64,000 bases of DNA, from the NCBI GenBank assembly GCA_018806915.1, contig JAGKQI010000105.1, forward strand, positions 1,302,001 through 1,366,000, in the 5' to 3' direction. Every line of letters begins with the position of its first letter. Position 1 is the first letter of the stretch. The translations under genes and the position numbers were made by a program. Below the pieces are notes generated by a model. It ran no database searches and was not told the origin of the DNA. It saw nothing but the letters and a program-made list of their open reading frames with translations. Source of the stretch: Phytophthora colocasiae (lineage: Eukaryota; Oomycota; Peronosporomycetes; Peronosporales; Peronosporaceae). Shown here piece by piece: positions 19,769 to 29,500 of this stretch.

Positions 19769-21138
19769 TTAGGCTCAGCGCCTATCGGGCGATCTCGGGA
19801 AATGGGCGCTGGGTCATCAGCATCTATATCGACAGCCGCGATTGTCGCGGTGTTGTCCGCGACGATCATGCAGACCTGCTCGATCTCACCATGCTTCAAG
19901 TCGCGGAGAAAGTGTTTCCAAGACAGACCAGGCAACTTGGTGATCTCAGATGCATCGCACGGCGGGCGTGCAACTTCGACATTGTGCATTCGCGGGATCG
20001 ATGCCGCGTCATCCCCCACCAGAACGGAGATAACCTCGGAGTCAGACGCGTCTGACTCATTCGGAGGAGCGCGGGGTCGCCGGGGCTTGCGACGGCCACG
20101 GCGACGGACTGGCCGGGTAAAAACTTCCGTAGCAGGCAGTGGGAGACCACGCTCGACCAAGTCTGCTGTACTCAGACGCCGAGACACGACATCGGCGTCA
20201 ACTCTATCAGGGAGCCCCTGCTCAACCACATGCGGGAACCCCTGCTCGACCGCGCGTGGGAGACCACGCTCAACCACATCTTCTTGTTCATCGTCAACGG
20301 AGAGCCGCTGCTCGTCCGGGCGTGGGAACCCCTGTTCGACCACGGTGTTGTCTGCTGCCGAGAGCCGCTGCTCATCGGGACGTGGGAACCCCTGTTCGAC
20401 CACGGTGTTGTCTGCTGCCGAGAGCCGCTGCTCATCGGGACGTGGGAACCCATGCTCGACCACGTCAGACATGTCTTGAGGCACCTGTTCAAGACCGGCG
20501 CAGGATGCGTGCTCGCACGCCGCACACGAAGGGTCATCACTCACTTCAGGTGTAGCGTGGGTCATGGAGTCGGAGTCCATGACTGCAACATGCGGCCATT
20601 GGTTTGGCGTTCCACGCAAGAACGCCAATACTGCATTCACGTCGATGTCACGTGGGCGGACCGTGCCGGTCAGCCAGTCAATCTCGGGCTGGTGACGGGC
20701 GAGCCATGGGATGCCGAAAACGCAGTCGAACGAGCCACTCAGCTCGATCACTAAGAACTCTTCGGAGCTTCGGAATCCGTCAAACTCGTACGTGAAGGTC
20801 GCAGAGCGCCGCGGCGTACGCCGTGGCTTCCCATCAGCATATTTCACGATCATCTCCCCCGGACCTTCGCGAATGCGCACGTCCGTCGGTAACATCGACA
20901 AACTCTCAGAGCGGACGAAGTTGTTCGTCGCGCCTGAATCCAGCAGCGCGCGAAGCGGCCGCTTCGCGCCATCAACATGAATGTTGAGGACAATCAGCCT
21001 TGAGTCGCTGCCAGAGGTGGTGGCAAATAGTTGTGCATGAAGCACGGGAGGGCTAGGAGGAGGTTCCGCCACCAGGGAACCGTCGCTCCTCTCACGACCA
21101 GTAGGGTGCCCCGCACCTACTGGTTGTCGCCGTTTTTT
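19585..21138 (-). CDS. Ty3/gypsy aspartic protease domain with a repeat-rich tail
   Basis: Expected to be made by -1 frameshift from gag at 21138-21132; the frame has no ATG before the catalytic site (an alternative GTG lies at 21072). The retropepsin motif ALLDSGATNNFV is near residue 45 counting from 21072. After the domain there is a long acidic linker with tandem 20-residue repeats (VVEQGFPRPDEQRLSAADNT type) and shorter VERGLP/VEQGFP echoes, then the start of the reverse transcriptase region (SAREARYLAQS), at which point the polymerase continues in another frame. Protease cuts the polyprotein; the repeat linker's role is unknown. Confidence 0.85.
   Translation of the reverse strand, partial: KKRRQPVGAGHPTGRERSDGSLVAEPPPSPPVLHAQLFATTSGSDSRLIVLNIHVDGAKRPLRALLDSGATNNFVRSESLSMLPTDVRIREGPGEMIVKYADGKPRRTPRRSATFTYEFDGFRSSEEFLVIELSGSFDCVFGIPWLARHQPEIDWLTGTVRPRDIDVNAVLAFLRGTPNQWPHVAVMDSDSMTHATPEVSDDPSCAACEHASCAGLEQVPQDMSDVVEHGFPRPDEQRLSAADNTVVEQGFPRPDEQRLSAADNTVVEQGFPRPDEQRLSVDDEQEDVVERGLPRAVEQGFPHVVEQGLPDRVDADVVSRRLSTADLVERGLPLPATEVFTRPVRRRGRRKPRRPRAPPNESDASDSEVISVLVGDDAASIPRMHNVEVARPPCDASEITKLPGLSWKHFLRDLKHGEIEQVCMIVADNTATIAAVDIDADDPAPISRDRPIGAEPKSAREARYLAQSLPALEPPATQSPHWFASSSTSSLIRCQPPFHQTEGFGTRSTSCLVRSTA
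20299..20460 (-). repeat. 60-bp coding minisatellite in the protease linker
   Basis: 20341-20400 and 20401-20460 match at all but two positions, and 20299-20340 is a partial third copy. Each unit is 20 codons, so copy number can change without breaking the frame. Nearby VEQGFP/VERGLP units look like decayed copies. Confidence 0.85.
21098..21138 (-). promoter_or_regulatory. Candidate -1 ribosomal frameshift signal between gag and protease
   Basis: In the gag frame the codons read CCA AAA AAC, giving the slippery heptamer A AAA AAC (21138-21132). After an 8-base spacer comes a stem: CCAGTAGG (21123-21116) with CCTACTGG (21105-21098), extended by TGC/GCA pairs with one bulged C. The gag stop TAG lies inside the stem (21119-21117), and the -1 frame leads straight into the protease. 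Heptamer, spacer and stem match known retroviral signals. A one-base loss from an A7 run would give the same layout, so this is strong but not proof. Confidence 0.6.
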
Positions 21139-22160
21139 GGTTGCCCAGTCGCGGTGACTTCAGTCTCCACCATGACGTTAGCGAGAACCGGAGCTGGCGC
21201 GCGGCACACCGCCGCGCGGTGACCGATCTTCCGGCACCGGAAGCATCGCATCGGCCGGCTGGAACGCGGTGACGACTGGGGTCGCGATGGCGAAGTCGCG
21301 GCCGAACGGCTACCAAAGTGTTGAATTGCGTCTACCTCCATCGGTTCGGGGCCTGAGGCGACCGTCGAGGCGGACCTAAGAGCATCGAACGCTTGCGATG
21401 CCGACACGCTGTAGTCCTCACGAAGGGCGACGGCGAAAGCCTCTTCGAGGGTCGACGGGGTCTTCCGGGTCAGGTAGAAACGCTGGTAGCCAGCGTTCAT
21501 GCCGGACACGAAGACATGAACTTGGGTCGTCATGTCCACCGGGTGAGACGTGATGCACGACACGAGGTGGCGCGCGCGCTGGATGTACTCGAGCATCGAC
21601 ATGGTCCCTTGGCGCAGAGATAGAAAAGCTGTTCTCTGGGCGGTCTCGTCCTGTGGCGGCTCGAACGCGAGTCGCAGGTCCTGTTTCATGGAATCCATAG
21701 TCGGAAAGCAAGAGGCGTCGGCAACAAGCTTGCCGAGCGCCCAATCCTTCGCCTTCCCCGTCAACTTTGACAGGAGAAAGCGGGTGCGCGCGAGCTCGGT
21801 AGACAGTTGCCGAGCTTCGATTGCGATGTCCACCTCGCAGAACCAGCGCTTGAGGTGAAGGCGGCCCTCGCCTTCGCCACTGTAGGAGGAGACATCGAGC
21901 TTGACGATGTCGGTCTTGTTCGTGGTTGGCGTGGGAGTCGACACTCGCTGACGGAGGTTAGCGAGTTCACGCGCCATGAACTCCTGGGCGGCCAGGTGTT
22001 GCTGCCCCTCAGTACCCGCGGTCAACAGCGCCGTCACGACGCCGTCGCCAGACACCGCAGCGAGGCGGTGGAGCGCTTCCCACTCGATCGGAGAAAGATG
22101 GGGGAAGCTGGCGTGCTCCAGTGAAGTGACGGACGCGTTAGGCATCGACGCGTCGTTCAT
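21117..22160 (-). CDS. gag: Ty3/gypsy gag, capsid and zinc knuckle
   Basis: ATG 22160 to TAG 21117, 347 residues. The structural protein packages element RNA. A capsid-like helical region (GEGEGRLHLKRWFCEVDIAIEA through LTRKTPSTLEEAFAVALRE, shown here only as limits at about residues 95-240) has the Ty3-type retrotransposon gag pattern. Near the C terminus a CCHC zinc knuckle reads CFRCRKIGHRAAVC with the standard 2-4-4 spacing. It begins 42 bases after the 5' LTR. Stop placement inside a predicted stem after a slippery heptamer suggests the downstream frames are made as a fusion. Confidence 0.92.
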   Translation of the reverse strand: MNDASMPNASVTSLEHASFPHLSPIEWEALHRLAAVSGDGVVTALLTAGTEGQQHLAAQEFMARELANLRQRVSTPTPTTNKTDIVKLDVSSYSGEGEGRLHLKRWFCEVDIAIEARQLSTELARTRFLLSKLTGKAKDWALGKLVADASCFPTMDSMKQDLRLAFEPPQDETAQRTAFLSLRQGTMSMLEYIQRARHLVSCITSHPVDMTTQVHVFVSGMNAGYQRFYLTRKTPSTLEEAFAVALREDYSVSASQAFDALRSASTVASGPEPMEVDAIQHFGSRSAATSPSRPQSSPRSSRPMRCFRCRKIGHRAAVCRAPAPVLANVMVETEVTATGQPKNGDNQ

Positions 22161-22187
22161 CTTGGTCTTCGTTGTTGGACGGAGTAC

Positions 22188-22199
22188 AAAGTGCTACCA
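22188..22199 (-). other. Candidate tRNA primer-binding site
   Basis: Two bases inside the 5' LTR the minus strand reads TGGTAGCACTTT. TGG at the start pairs with the CCA end of a tRNA, and TGGTA resembles sites used with initiator methionine tRNA. Which tRNA is used is not established. Confidence 0.45.
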
Positions 22200-22201
22200 G
22201 G

Positions 22202-22388
22202 TGTAACGGGGTTTCTAGCCCGTTACCGACGTACACTATAGAGGAAGTAGTTGGGGAAAATTAACTCTGTCATATTGATTGACGAGACGGCCTCAGCACG
22301 TGAGGCCGTCCTCGCCAGTGATGTAAAGATGGGTTCTGATTGGCCATCGCGCAACGCGATGGCAACTATGTGACGGAAGCCCGTCACA
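22202..22388 (-). repeat. 5' LTR of the Ty3/gypsy element
   Basis: Identical copy of the LTR at 15351-15537. It lies directly before the primer-binding site and gag in the element's own direction. The promoter should lie inside it, but I could not assign a TATA box or initiator with confidence. Confidence 0.95.
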
Positions 22389-23223
22389 CGAAAGCTATGC
22401 GTCCAGTACTGCGGAGTTGCACCTCCAGTTCAGATCCGTGCGACCCCGAGCGCCAACATGCCGTTCATGTACGTCGAGTCGCACCTGCATCACATGGTCT
22501 TCGAACTGGTCAAGAACTCAATGCGAGCCACCGTGGACAGCCACCGTTCTCGATCGAAATTGCAGCCCCGTGGCAAAGTGAACCGCTTCGAGCGCGTCAT
22601 GAACCCAAAGAGCCCGTTCCTCGACTTTAACATCCCGGCCGTCGAAGACGTCTCGGGCGTCAAGATCTTCCCGGATGTGAGCAAATATCGCTCGAGCGAG
22701 GAACTTCCTCCGGTTGAGATCGTCATCTGTCAAGGCAGTGAAGATTTGACAGTCAAGGTCAGCGACGAAGGCGGAGGTGTACCCCGAAGCCGCTGGAACA
22801 AGCTCTGGCACTATGACTACACCTCGAGTCCGCTGTGCCCTCCCATCGACCTAGACAATTACCCTACGTATCGCGAGCATTTCAGCGGAGGTGGCTACGG
22901 CTTGCCGATGGCCAGATTGTTCGCACGCTACTTTGGCGGTGAAGTTGTTTTCAGCTCGCAGGAGGGATCCGGTTCCACGGCGTTCATTCAGGCGCATCGT
23001 CTTGGAACAAACATGGAGCTGATGCCTCTAAGAAGAAAAATGCAGGCTCCAACTCCATCGACACCGCAGTGGCAGCTTCGACGCATGTGCGCGTAGAGTC
23101 ACTAGAACTATTTTATTAATGCAATCAATGGCAAGTAGACTATCTCAACAATGACAATTTTTGACTTGGAAGCAAGAGTGGGTATTCATTTGGTTTTGAC
23201 ATCAATTGAAGCGGCTCGTTTTC

Positions 23224-24066
23224 CTACACTGCATGATGCTTGATCGGGTCCCAAGCAGTCACAAAGTAGGCGTCCAGGCCATTGAGCTTGTCCATCTGCT
23301 CGCTCGACAGCTCCACCTTGGCCGCTTCCAAGTTCTCCTTGATCCTGGACTCTGTGACCGACTTGGGCAGCGTTACGAACCCCTTGGCCAAACTCCAGGC
23401 GATCAACACCTGTGCAGAGGTAGCCCCCACTTCACTTGCAACCTGCTTGAGCGTGCGGTCGTGCATCTTCTGAGCCCTCGCCAAAGGTGAATACGCCTCC
23501 ACGAGAATCCCCTGCTCCTCGCAGTACTTGACCGTGTCCGCACGTGTTAGCCACGGGTGCAGTTCCACCTGGTTCACGGCCGGTTTGACACGCCACGTCT
23601 GTGCCAGCTTCTGCAGATGCAACTCACCGAAGTTCGACACACCAATGTCACGCACGACGCCTTCCGCCTGCATGTCTTCGAGCGCCTTCCACGCCTCCGC
23701 GCGCGTGGCTCCATCGAAGGGAGCGTGCAACAGATACAGGTCAATGTACTCGAGCCCGAGCTTGCTGTTGCTCAGCCGGACGCCGGCCACGACGTCGTCG
23801 TAGCTCCAGCGGTTGTGCTGTGCGACGATCTTGCTTGTGACGAACACGTCTTGACGAGGGACACCCGAGTCTCGAATGGCTTTGCCAACGTCCACTTCGT
23901 TGCGGTAGACGGTGGCCGTGTCGATGTGCCGGTAGCCGAGTTTGAGGGCGGCGACCACGGCGTCGTACGTCTCCGCGCCGGGCTCGCTTTGGTACACGCC
24001 CAACGCAACGGCGGGGATGGAGTGGCCGCTTGGGAGGACTTTGGTCTTGACGAAGGCGGCACTCAT
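23224..24066 (-). CDS. Aldo-keto reductase, 280 residues
   Basis: NADPH-dependent reductase of carbonyl compounds, probably cytosolic (no signal or targeting sequence). Full length for the family. The catalytic tetrad is complete: Asp49 (HIDTA), Tyr54 (VYRNE), Lys79 (TSKI), His114 (LLHAP). The nucleotide-binding end has LPKSVTESRIKENLE. It is closest in feel to the 2,5-diketo-gluconate/prostaglandin F synthase type AKRs of microbes and plants; substrate unknown. Its stop lies 127 bp from the end of kinase copy 2 (tail to tail) and it faces away from the permease gene across an 874-bp gap. A perfect 9-bp inverted repeat sits 47-65 bases before the ATG, and TCACTCCAAAA (minus, about 24102-24092) resembles an initiator. 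Confidence 0.92.
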   Translation of the reverse strand: MSAAFVKTKVLPSGHSIPAVALGVYQSEPGAETYDAVVAALKLGYRHIDTATVYRNEVDVGKAIRDSGVPRQDVFVTSKIVAQHNRWSYDDVVAGVRLSNSKLGLEYIDLYLLHAPFDGATRAEAWKALEDMQAEGVVRDIGVSNFGELHLQKLAQTWRVKPAVNQVELHPWLTRADTVKYCEEQGILVEAYSPLARAQKMHDRTLKQVASEVGATSAQVLIAWSLAKGFVTLPKSVTESRIKENLEAAKVELSSEQMDKLNGLDAYFVTAWDPIKHHAV

Positions 24067-24940
24067 GGGGATGGCTGCTTGGACTGGTAGCTTTTGGAGT
24101 GAACCGAGTGTATAATAGCGAATCGCTATTAGCGATGCTCTACGGTATCGGATACATGTAGCGCCAGGTCACACATCGTAATCGCCCGTATTTACGGACT
24201 GTGCTTACGGTTTGGCGGTGTTTTGGTCGATGCATGCTGGAAAACTTCGATGCCAAGCATGCCTCACTGGGCATGAAACTCAAATGCACTGCACATGCAT
24301 CAAAGTGGGCATTTGATTGAGCTGAGCAGCGGTCGGCAGTACTGGCCGCTGAGTCAATGCGGCCAGCGATCGGAGACCGTTGGTGTCGCTGTGCATCACG
24401 TCGCCGCTAGCCAATAGCGGATGTGAGCTGCTTTGCCGTAGCGTGATGAGCGGTGCCGGTGTTCCCGAACACCGAACACGTTCGGTCACCTTGACCGTCA
24501 AGTCTGCCTCCGTACGTACGCTTTCAGGTTCTGCGTTTTACATGTACTCACAAATGCAGCACGGGGGAAGAACACAAGGACTATACGTGCACTCCAGGCA
24601 TCGTCTACAGCACGGCATCCCCGGCACAGCAACGGTCTTCCTCGATATGTAGTGTGTTTCCGAATACTGTTAGATCGGATGATATCGATGCATGTAGCAT
24701 CATGCAGCAGACCTCTTCTTGCATGTGGTACCTTCGAGGTGCCACTTCAACTGAGCGGCGCGTCATACCGCCGGGAGACTTGTTCATTGGCCACCGGTTC
24801 CATTGAATGGATGGAATCCATTCTGCACTCGAAAGCGGAAGGGCATTGGACGGGTGTACTCAACGTCGAGGAGTAGTGTGTCAGTTCCATCACGACTCTA
24901 TCGCCGTGCTCATTGCTGATTTCACCCTCTGTCGCTCGTC
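24067..24940. promoter_or_regulatory. Divergent intergenic region, reductase/permease, rich in palindromes
   Basis: No gene is seen. It contains TAATAGCGA/TCGCTATTA around one base (24113-24131), GGTGTTC/GAACACC (24458-24464, 24467-24473) and ACCGAAC/GTTCGGT (24471-24477, 24480-24486), the last two overlapping. Such symmetrical sites suit dimeric regulators, but no binding protein is known here. The permease start region has TTCACCCTCTG (24921-24931), a loose initiator match. Confidence 0.45.
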
Positions 24941-26461
24941 ATGCCGCACACTCAAGAACTGGATCTGGAAAAGAATTCAGCCAACTCGTACGTCCAATTC
25001 GACACCGACGTCCCCGTTGAATACGAGAATGGAGACACGTGGTACGCGCGCGCTCAGCGTTGGGCAGAGAAAAACTACATGGAGCCGCGCAGTATCGAGC
25101 GCGTACCAGAAGACGAGCGTCATGACACGTCGCTGCTAAATGTCTGCACGATGTGGTTGTCGCCGAATATGGTCATGGGCCACTTCGCAGTTGGAATCCT
25201 AGGCAAAGCCATCTACGGCATGGGCGTGGTGGACTCGATGCTGGTGATTCTGTTCGCCAACTTGCTGGGGGTCCTTCCCGTTTGCTTCTTCTCGTGCTTC
25301 GGGCCCGTGTTCGGTCTGCGTCAGATGATCCTCGGCCGCTTCTGGTTCGGATCGTACGGTATCCGTGTGGTGTCTGCGATCGCTTGTGTTTCTGGACTAG
25401 GCTGGGCCACGGTGAACGTCATTGTCGGCGCGGAATTAATCCACGCAGTCAACACCGATGTCCCCGGTTGGGCTGGGATCATCATCATCGCTTTCTGCAC
25501 GTTCCTCGTCACGCTCTTCGGATACAAAGTCGTCCACTACTACGAACGGTACTCGTGGATCCCCAACTTCATCGTGTACTTGATCCTACTGGGCACCTTC
25601 ATCCACTCTGGAGCGTACGTTCACATCCCTATGGGCACAGGAAGCGCTGAAGTCTCAGGAGTGCTCAGCTTTTTCTCCGTTGTGTTCGGAACAGCAATCA
25701 GTTGGAGTTCCATGGCAGCAGACTACACTGTCTATCACCCGCCAACCGACAGCAAGCGCAAGATCTTCTTGGCCACGTGGTTGGGATTAATTTTCCCCTC
25801 TGTCTTCACCGAGTGGATCTCCGTCATCGTCATGTCAGCTACTGGACTGGACCCGAACGCCACGGACAACATCTACCTGGACGGATACAACGACTCGGGT
25901 GCTGGTGGCTTGATCGGAGCCGTTCTCATTCCCCGCCTTGGAGATTTTGGACGCTTCTGTCTCGTTATCATGGCTTTATCCACCGTAGCGAACAACTGCC
26001 CGAACGTGTACTCCTTCACCCTCAACATCAAAGTGATCGGCCGCTGGACGCGCGTGGTACCGCGTTTTATCTGGGCGTTGGTCGGTGCCATCGTGTACGC
26101 AGTGATCGCCATCGAGGGCTACGCGCATTTCGAGTCGGTGCTCAACAACTTCATGAACTTCATCGCGTACTGGGCCACCATCTACGTCTCCGTGGCCTTG
26201 ACCGGACATTTTGTCTTTCGACGGGGCTTCAGCGGCTACAACGTGGACGACTACGACACCAAGAGCAAACTACCGATCGGTTTCGCTGCCATCTTCTCCT
26301 TCCTGTGCGGTTGTGCTGGTGTGGCGCTCGGAATGAGCCAGACCTGGTTCGTTGGGCCGCTGGCCAATCACGGCGATATCGGCTTCGAACTGGGCTGTAT
26401 CTTCACGGTCGTGGCGATGCTGATCTCGCGTCCACTGGAGCTCCATTTCTTCAAACGCTAA
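24941..26461 (+). CDS. NCS1-family purine/cytosine-type permease
   Basis: 506 residues, single exon, ATG 24941. Imports nucleobases or related compounds (cytosine, purines, allantoin class) through the plasma membrane, usually with H+ or Na+. A soluble N terminus of about 70 residues is followed by roughly twelve hydrophobic segments. The first has the NCS1-like SPNMVMGHFAVGILG loop and the sixth SWSSMAADYTVYHP, close to the conserved S-x-x-x-x-D-Y of the family. A short C terminus ends LELHFFKR. Substrate cannot be told from sequence alone. It is divergent from the reductase and convergent, with a 95-bp gap, with the membrane protein gene. Confidence 0.9.
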   Translation: MPHTQELDLEKNSANSYVQFDTDVPVEYENGDTWYARAQRWAEKNYMEPRSIERVPEDERHDTSLLNVCTMWLSPNMVMGHFAVGILGKAIYGMGVVDSMLVILFANLLGVLPVCFFSCFGPVFGLRQMILGRFWFGSYGIRVVSAIACVSGLGWATVNVIVGAELIHAVNTDVPGWAGIIIIAFCTFLVTLFGYKVVHYYERYSWIPNFIVYLILLGTFIHSGAYVHIPMGTGSAEVSGVLSFFSVVFGTAISWSSMAADYTVYHPPTDSKRKIFLATWLGLIFPSVFTEWISVIVMSATGLDPNATDNIYLDGYNDSGAGGLIGAVLIPRLGDFGRFCLVIMALSTVANNCPNVYSFTLNIKVIGRWTRVVPRFIWALVGAIVYAVIAIEGYAHFESVLNNFMNFIAYWATIYVSVALTGHFVFRRGFSGYNVDDYDTKSKLPIGFAAIFSFLCGCAGVALGMSQTWFVGPLANHGDIGFELGCIFTVVAMLISRPLELHFFKR

Positions 26462-26556
26462 GGCTATCTGCTGGTGGGTGTTCAAATGCTTGTTTGTGTA
26501 TCAAATCGGTCCGATAAATGAACAATGACAGCCATACATACTTACGCTACGCTTAC

Positions 26557-29500
26557 CTACATGTACTTGGCCATCGTAACCAAGAGTCCGTCTTGCTTGT
26601 AGAACAGGCTTGTGGCGTAGTCCCCAATCGAAGCTGCAATTGTGCCGTTCACGCGCATCAGTAGACCACCAGTAAGCGAGTGGATAATCGTCGCGATAGC
26701 CTCTGGACTCAAGAAGCTCTGGACGTCCGCACTCATACACTGACCGACCGAAGCACGTGGACACAGCGGTGTACGGTCGCTGCAGTGAGAGCCCTGGCAG
26801 CACGAGAAGCAGCCGTTGCTGTTCGCTGGGATAAAGATCAACTCGAATACTTCAGGGGCGAAGCGAGCGAAAGACTCGTCGAAGTACTTCTTGCATAACA
26901 GCTTCCCGTCGTCACCAGTAATTTGATCTTCGCATGGATAGAGCTCCAGGTCTACCCCTTTCACTGTGATACTCTCGCTGAATGGGTTTCGCAGCTCGAG
27001 CGACGTCGGAATCCGCGTCAAGTGGAAAAGTGACGGAATGTACAGCTGCGACGAGGTCACAAGCGTTGGCGTCGCTGGGAAGAGCTGGCCCAAAGTAGGC
27101 AACTTCGAAGGAATCGAGAGAGCTTTCATTGCAGGCTGCAGCAGATCCAACGTCGTGCTCTCCGCGGATCCCTTGATCGCAATCTCCTGAGCAGCTCCAC
27201 CCGTGAAGTAGCCGCACACAAAGTTCGACAGGAACCTCTCTGCAGTTTCGAGGTCACTTGGATGTGGGTTATACTCGAATTTTCCTCTAAGAACGGTAGG
27301 CTCCCCGCAACAATTGAGACTGAAGTCGGAAATCATAGCAGACCCCATTCGAACCCCATCGGAAAACACGTCGAGCACGAGTGAACCCAGTTTTGTCTGC
27401 ACAATAGAAGGGTTTTGCAGCGAAAACTCCATCGTCATGACCATCGAGGACGGAGATCCTCGCTGGATGTCCACGCTTAGGACTTTGACCGGTGGGTGGC
27501 GAAAGGAATCCATTGCGGTGATCAGCGGCTCGCCTCTAATTGGGATGTTTTGAAGGGCGAGCATTCCCATTCGAGTCTCAACATCCGGAAAAGCGCCTTC
27601 CTCGATGCCATCGCTTGCCAGGCGCATCATGATGCTTCCGTTCTTCGTGAGTAAATCCTGGATGAAACTGGACATGCCTCTGACATCTTGAAGAACGTTG
27701 AAACCAATCGGATAGAAGTGGCTCATGTTCAATCGGAAGGCTCCACCATCCGTCTGGTTGTACTCACAGCTTTCTCGGTCAGATACCAATGAACCCAAAT
27801 GTCCGCCTAGTTCATTCTCTAGCGTAAGCGCAACTGAAAGGTTGGAAATCCTTAGAGGAATGCTGATAGATGCTGGCATCTTGACCTTCGCTTTCATATC
27901 AGTTCGAACGAGCATGCGCGTGTTGGTCGTTGGTCCTCTCTCACCAGGTGGAGCTTCATCTAGAGTGACGTCGAGCTGGTTCATCTTGATCTCCTTTATC
28001 ATTTGGAAACCCTTCTTAACCCCAGGGAAGCTCGTTCCAATCGTCAATCCAATGAGGGCTTCTGTCATCCATACACAAGTCGGATACTGTGTGGCTGTGA
28101 TTTTCACCACTACTTGAGAACTCTTCCCTTCAAGGTATCTGGAGAAAAATCCTGCTACAGCATCACTCACTTGACCAGCAGCACCTTCCGCCGGCTTTAA
28201 GTGGCCTTTCATCTCGAGATCGTTCATACCTGGGGCCAAGTTCATTATACCCTGGAGAGCTCCAAACTTTTCTCTTGGTTCATTCAGACTCAAGTCCATC
28301 AAAAGCGCGCCAATCGACACGGTGAACACAGAAGGGTTGCGGATTTCAATCTGCGTCTGGATCGGCTCTTCATGCTCCGAAGCACTGCCTGTTCCAGGCA
28401 AGCTAAAACTTTTTACTGCCACGTCTTGGAAATTGTTCATCCCATTCAACAAAGCGGTAGTGCGAAGAGGTAACCCGGAAAGATTCAGCGTTCCAAGAGC
28501 TCCATGACATTTCACGTCCATACTCCCAATCAGACCCAAGGGGACTTGATCCTTCACGACTGAAGCACGAACGAATCTGCCGAAAGCTCGCCCCTTCTCC
28601 GCGAAATCGAGCTCCGTCAAACATTCCACCGAAATGTTGCTTCGATCGACCAGTTTCCCATCGATAATATCCACAGACACAGTCGAAAGAGTCCCTAGAG
28701 CCACATCGGCACCACTGAGACTCACATTCATGCGCACATTCGTAATAGTCAGCGCCGAGTTCGGACCCAAAGGGCTGGTAGCTTCCACTAAGACCGCCGT
28801 ATCCATTCTCACTAGGTCGTTTTCACTCCCTTGTTCCGGAGCATGCAGCGAGATGCCGCGGAAGAACATATTCCCCACCAGAGGTTCTTTCTGAGGCGGT
28901 AACGAGCTCTCAATCGTCAAATTCTTCATCGCCTCATTAAACAACGGCACTGACGTGGCTTGGGGGCACGTCAAAACTGTCAACTCGGCCGATACGTTGC
29001 TTAAGTACTTGGTAATCAATCCACTGATTGCTTCTGAGTTGGTGCCCAACATTTCACCCTGCAGCTCCAGTAAGTTATACCCGCGACTCATATCCGTCGG
29101 TCCGCTGAACGACGCACAGTACGGGTCCGACGGCTGTCCATCAGCAACAGGTAAACCAGTATCAGCCGACGTTGTCAAGTGCGCCACAAGCGTATCTTTT
29201 CCCAAGTTTGGGTAGTGGGCCTTGAGACATAAAGCCCCCACCGGTCGGATCGTAGTGACCGACGGATTCCGGATACAAGTCTTGATTGTCGCCACAACTT
29301 GTTTTTGAGTCGAATTCTGCATGTTCACTTGGATGATCTGCATGTCCTTTAGACCATCCATCCCCTTGAATGTCATAGTTTTCTTCAACGGAATACCCGA
29401 GGCACTCAATGTAACTAGACCGAGAAGACGGACGTGGATGTTGAGAAAACTGAAGATTTCGTACTGAATATCCGAATTCCTCATCATATCCCCTGCAAAT

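Larger units (their letters stand above)
15351..22388 (-). mobile_element. Young Ty3/gypsy LTR retrotransposon with chromodomain, inside kinase copy 2
   Basis: The 7038-bp element has two 187-bp LTRs (15351-15537 and 22202-22388) that look identical base for base, and a 5-bp target duplication CGAAA (15346-15350, 22389-22393). Order on the minus strand is gag, protease, reverse transcriptase, RNase H, integrase, chromodomain, so the integrase-last order marks it as Ty3/gypsy (Metaviridae-like), and the chromodomain suggests a chromovirus-type lineage. Identical LTRs mean a recent insertion. The coding parts lie in successive -1 frames: gag, protease, polymerase, chromodomain. An ORF runs antisense beside the 3' LTR. 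Confidence 0.95.
14648..23096 (+). pseudogene. Mitochondrial PDK/BCKDK-family kinase, copy 2, split by a Ty3/gypsy insertion
   Basis: Same kinase family as copy 1, in inverted orientation. It reads from ATG 14648 without the two introns of copy 1. At about 15112 the frame changes: KIRISC continues in another frame as PLICYGLQELKATD. An 8-base loss between two CTCGTGC repeats would explain this. At 15350 the coding sequence ...CEQAR is cut by the retrotransposon; the partner half resumes at 22394 (KLCVQYCG...) once one CGAAA copy is removed, and ends at 23096. The ATP lid is intact: VSDEGGG and SGGGYGLPMARLFARYFGG. A mitochondrial presequence is suggested by the R/A-rich, acid-poor first 30 residues. 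Lack of introns may mean a retrocopy or plain intron loss. Not functional as it stands. Confidence 0.8.

Noticed and set aside
25702..26517. 271-codon frame overlapping the permease
   Set aside because: Out-of-frame reading of the permease gene, histidine/arginine-rich, no domain.
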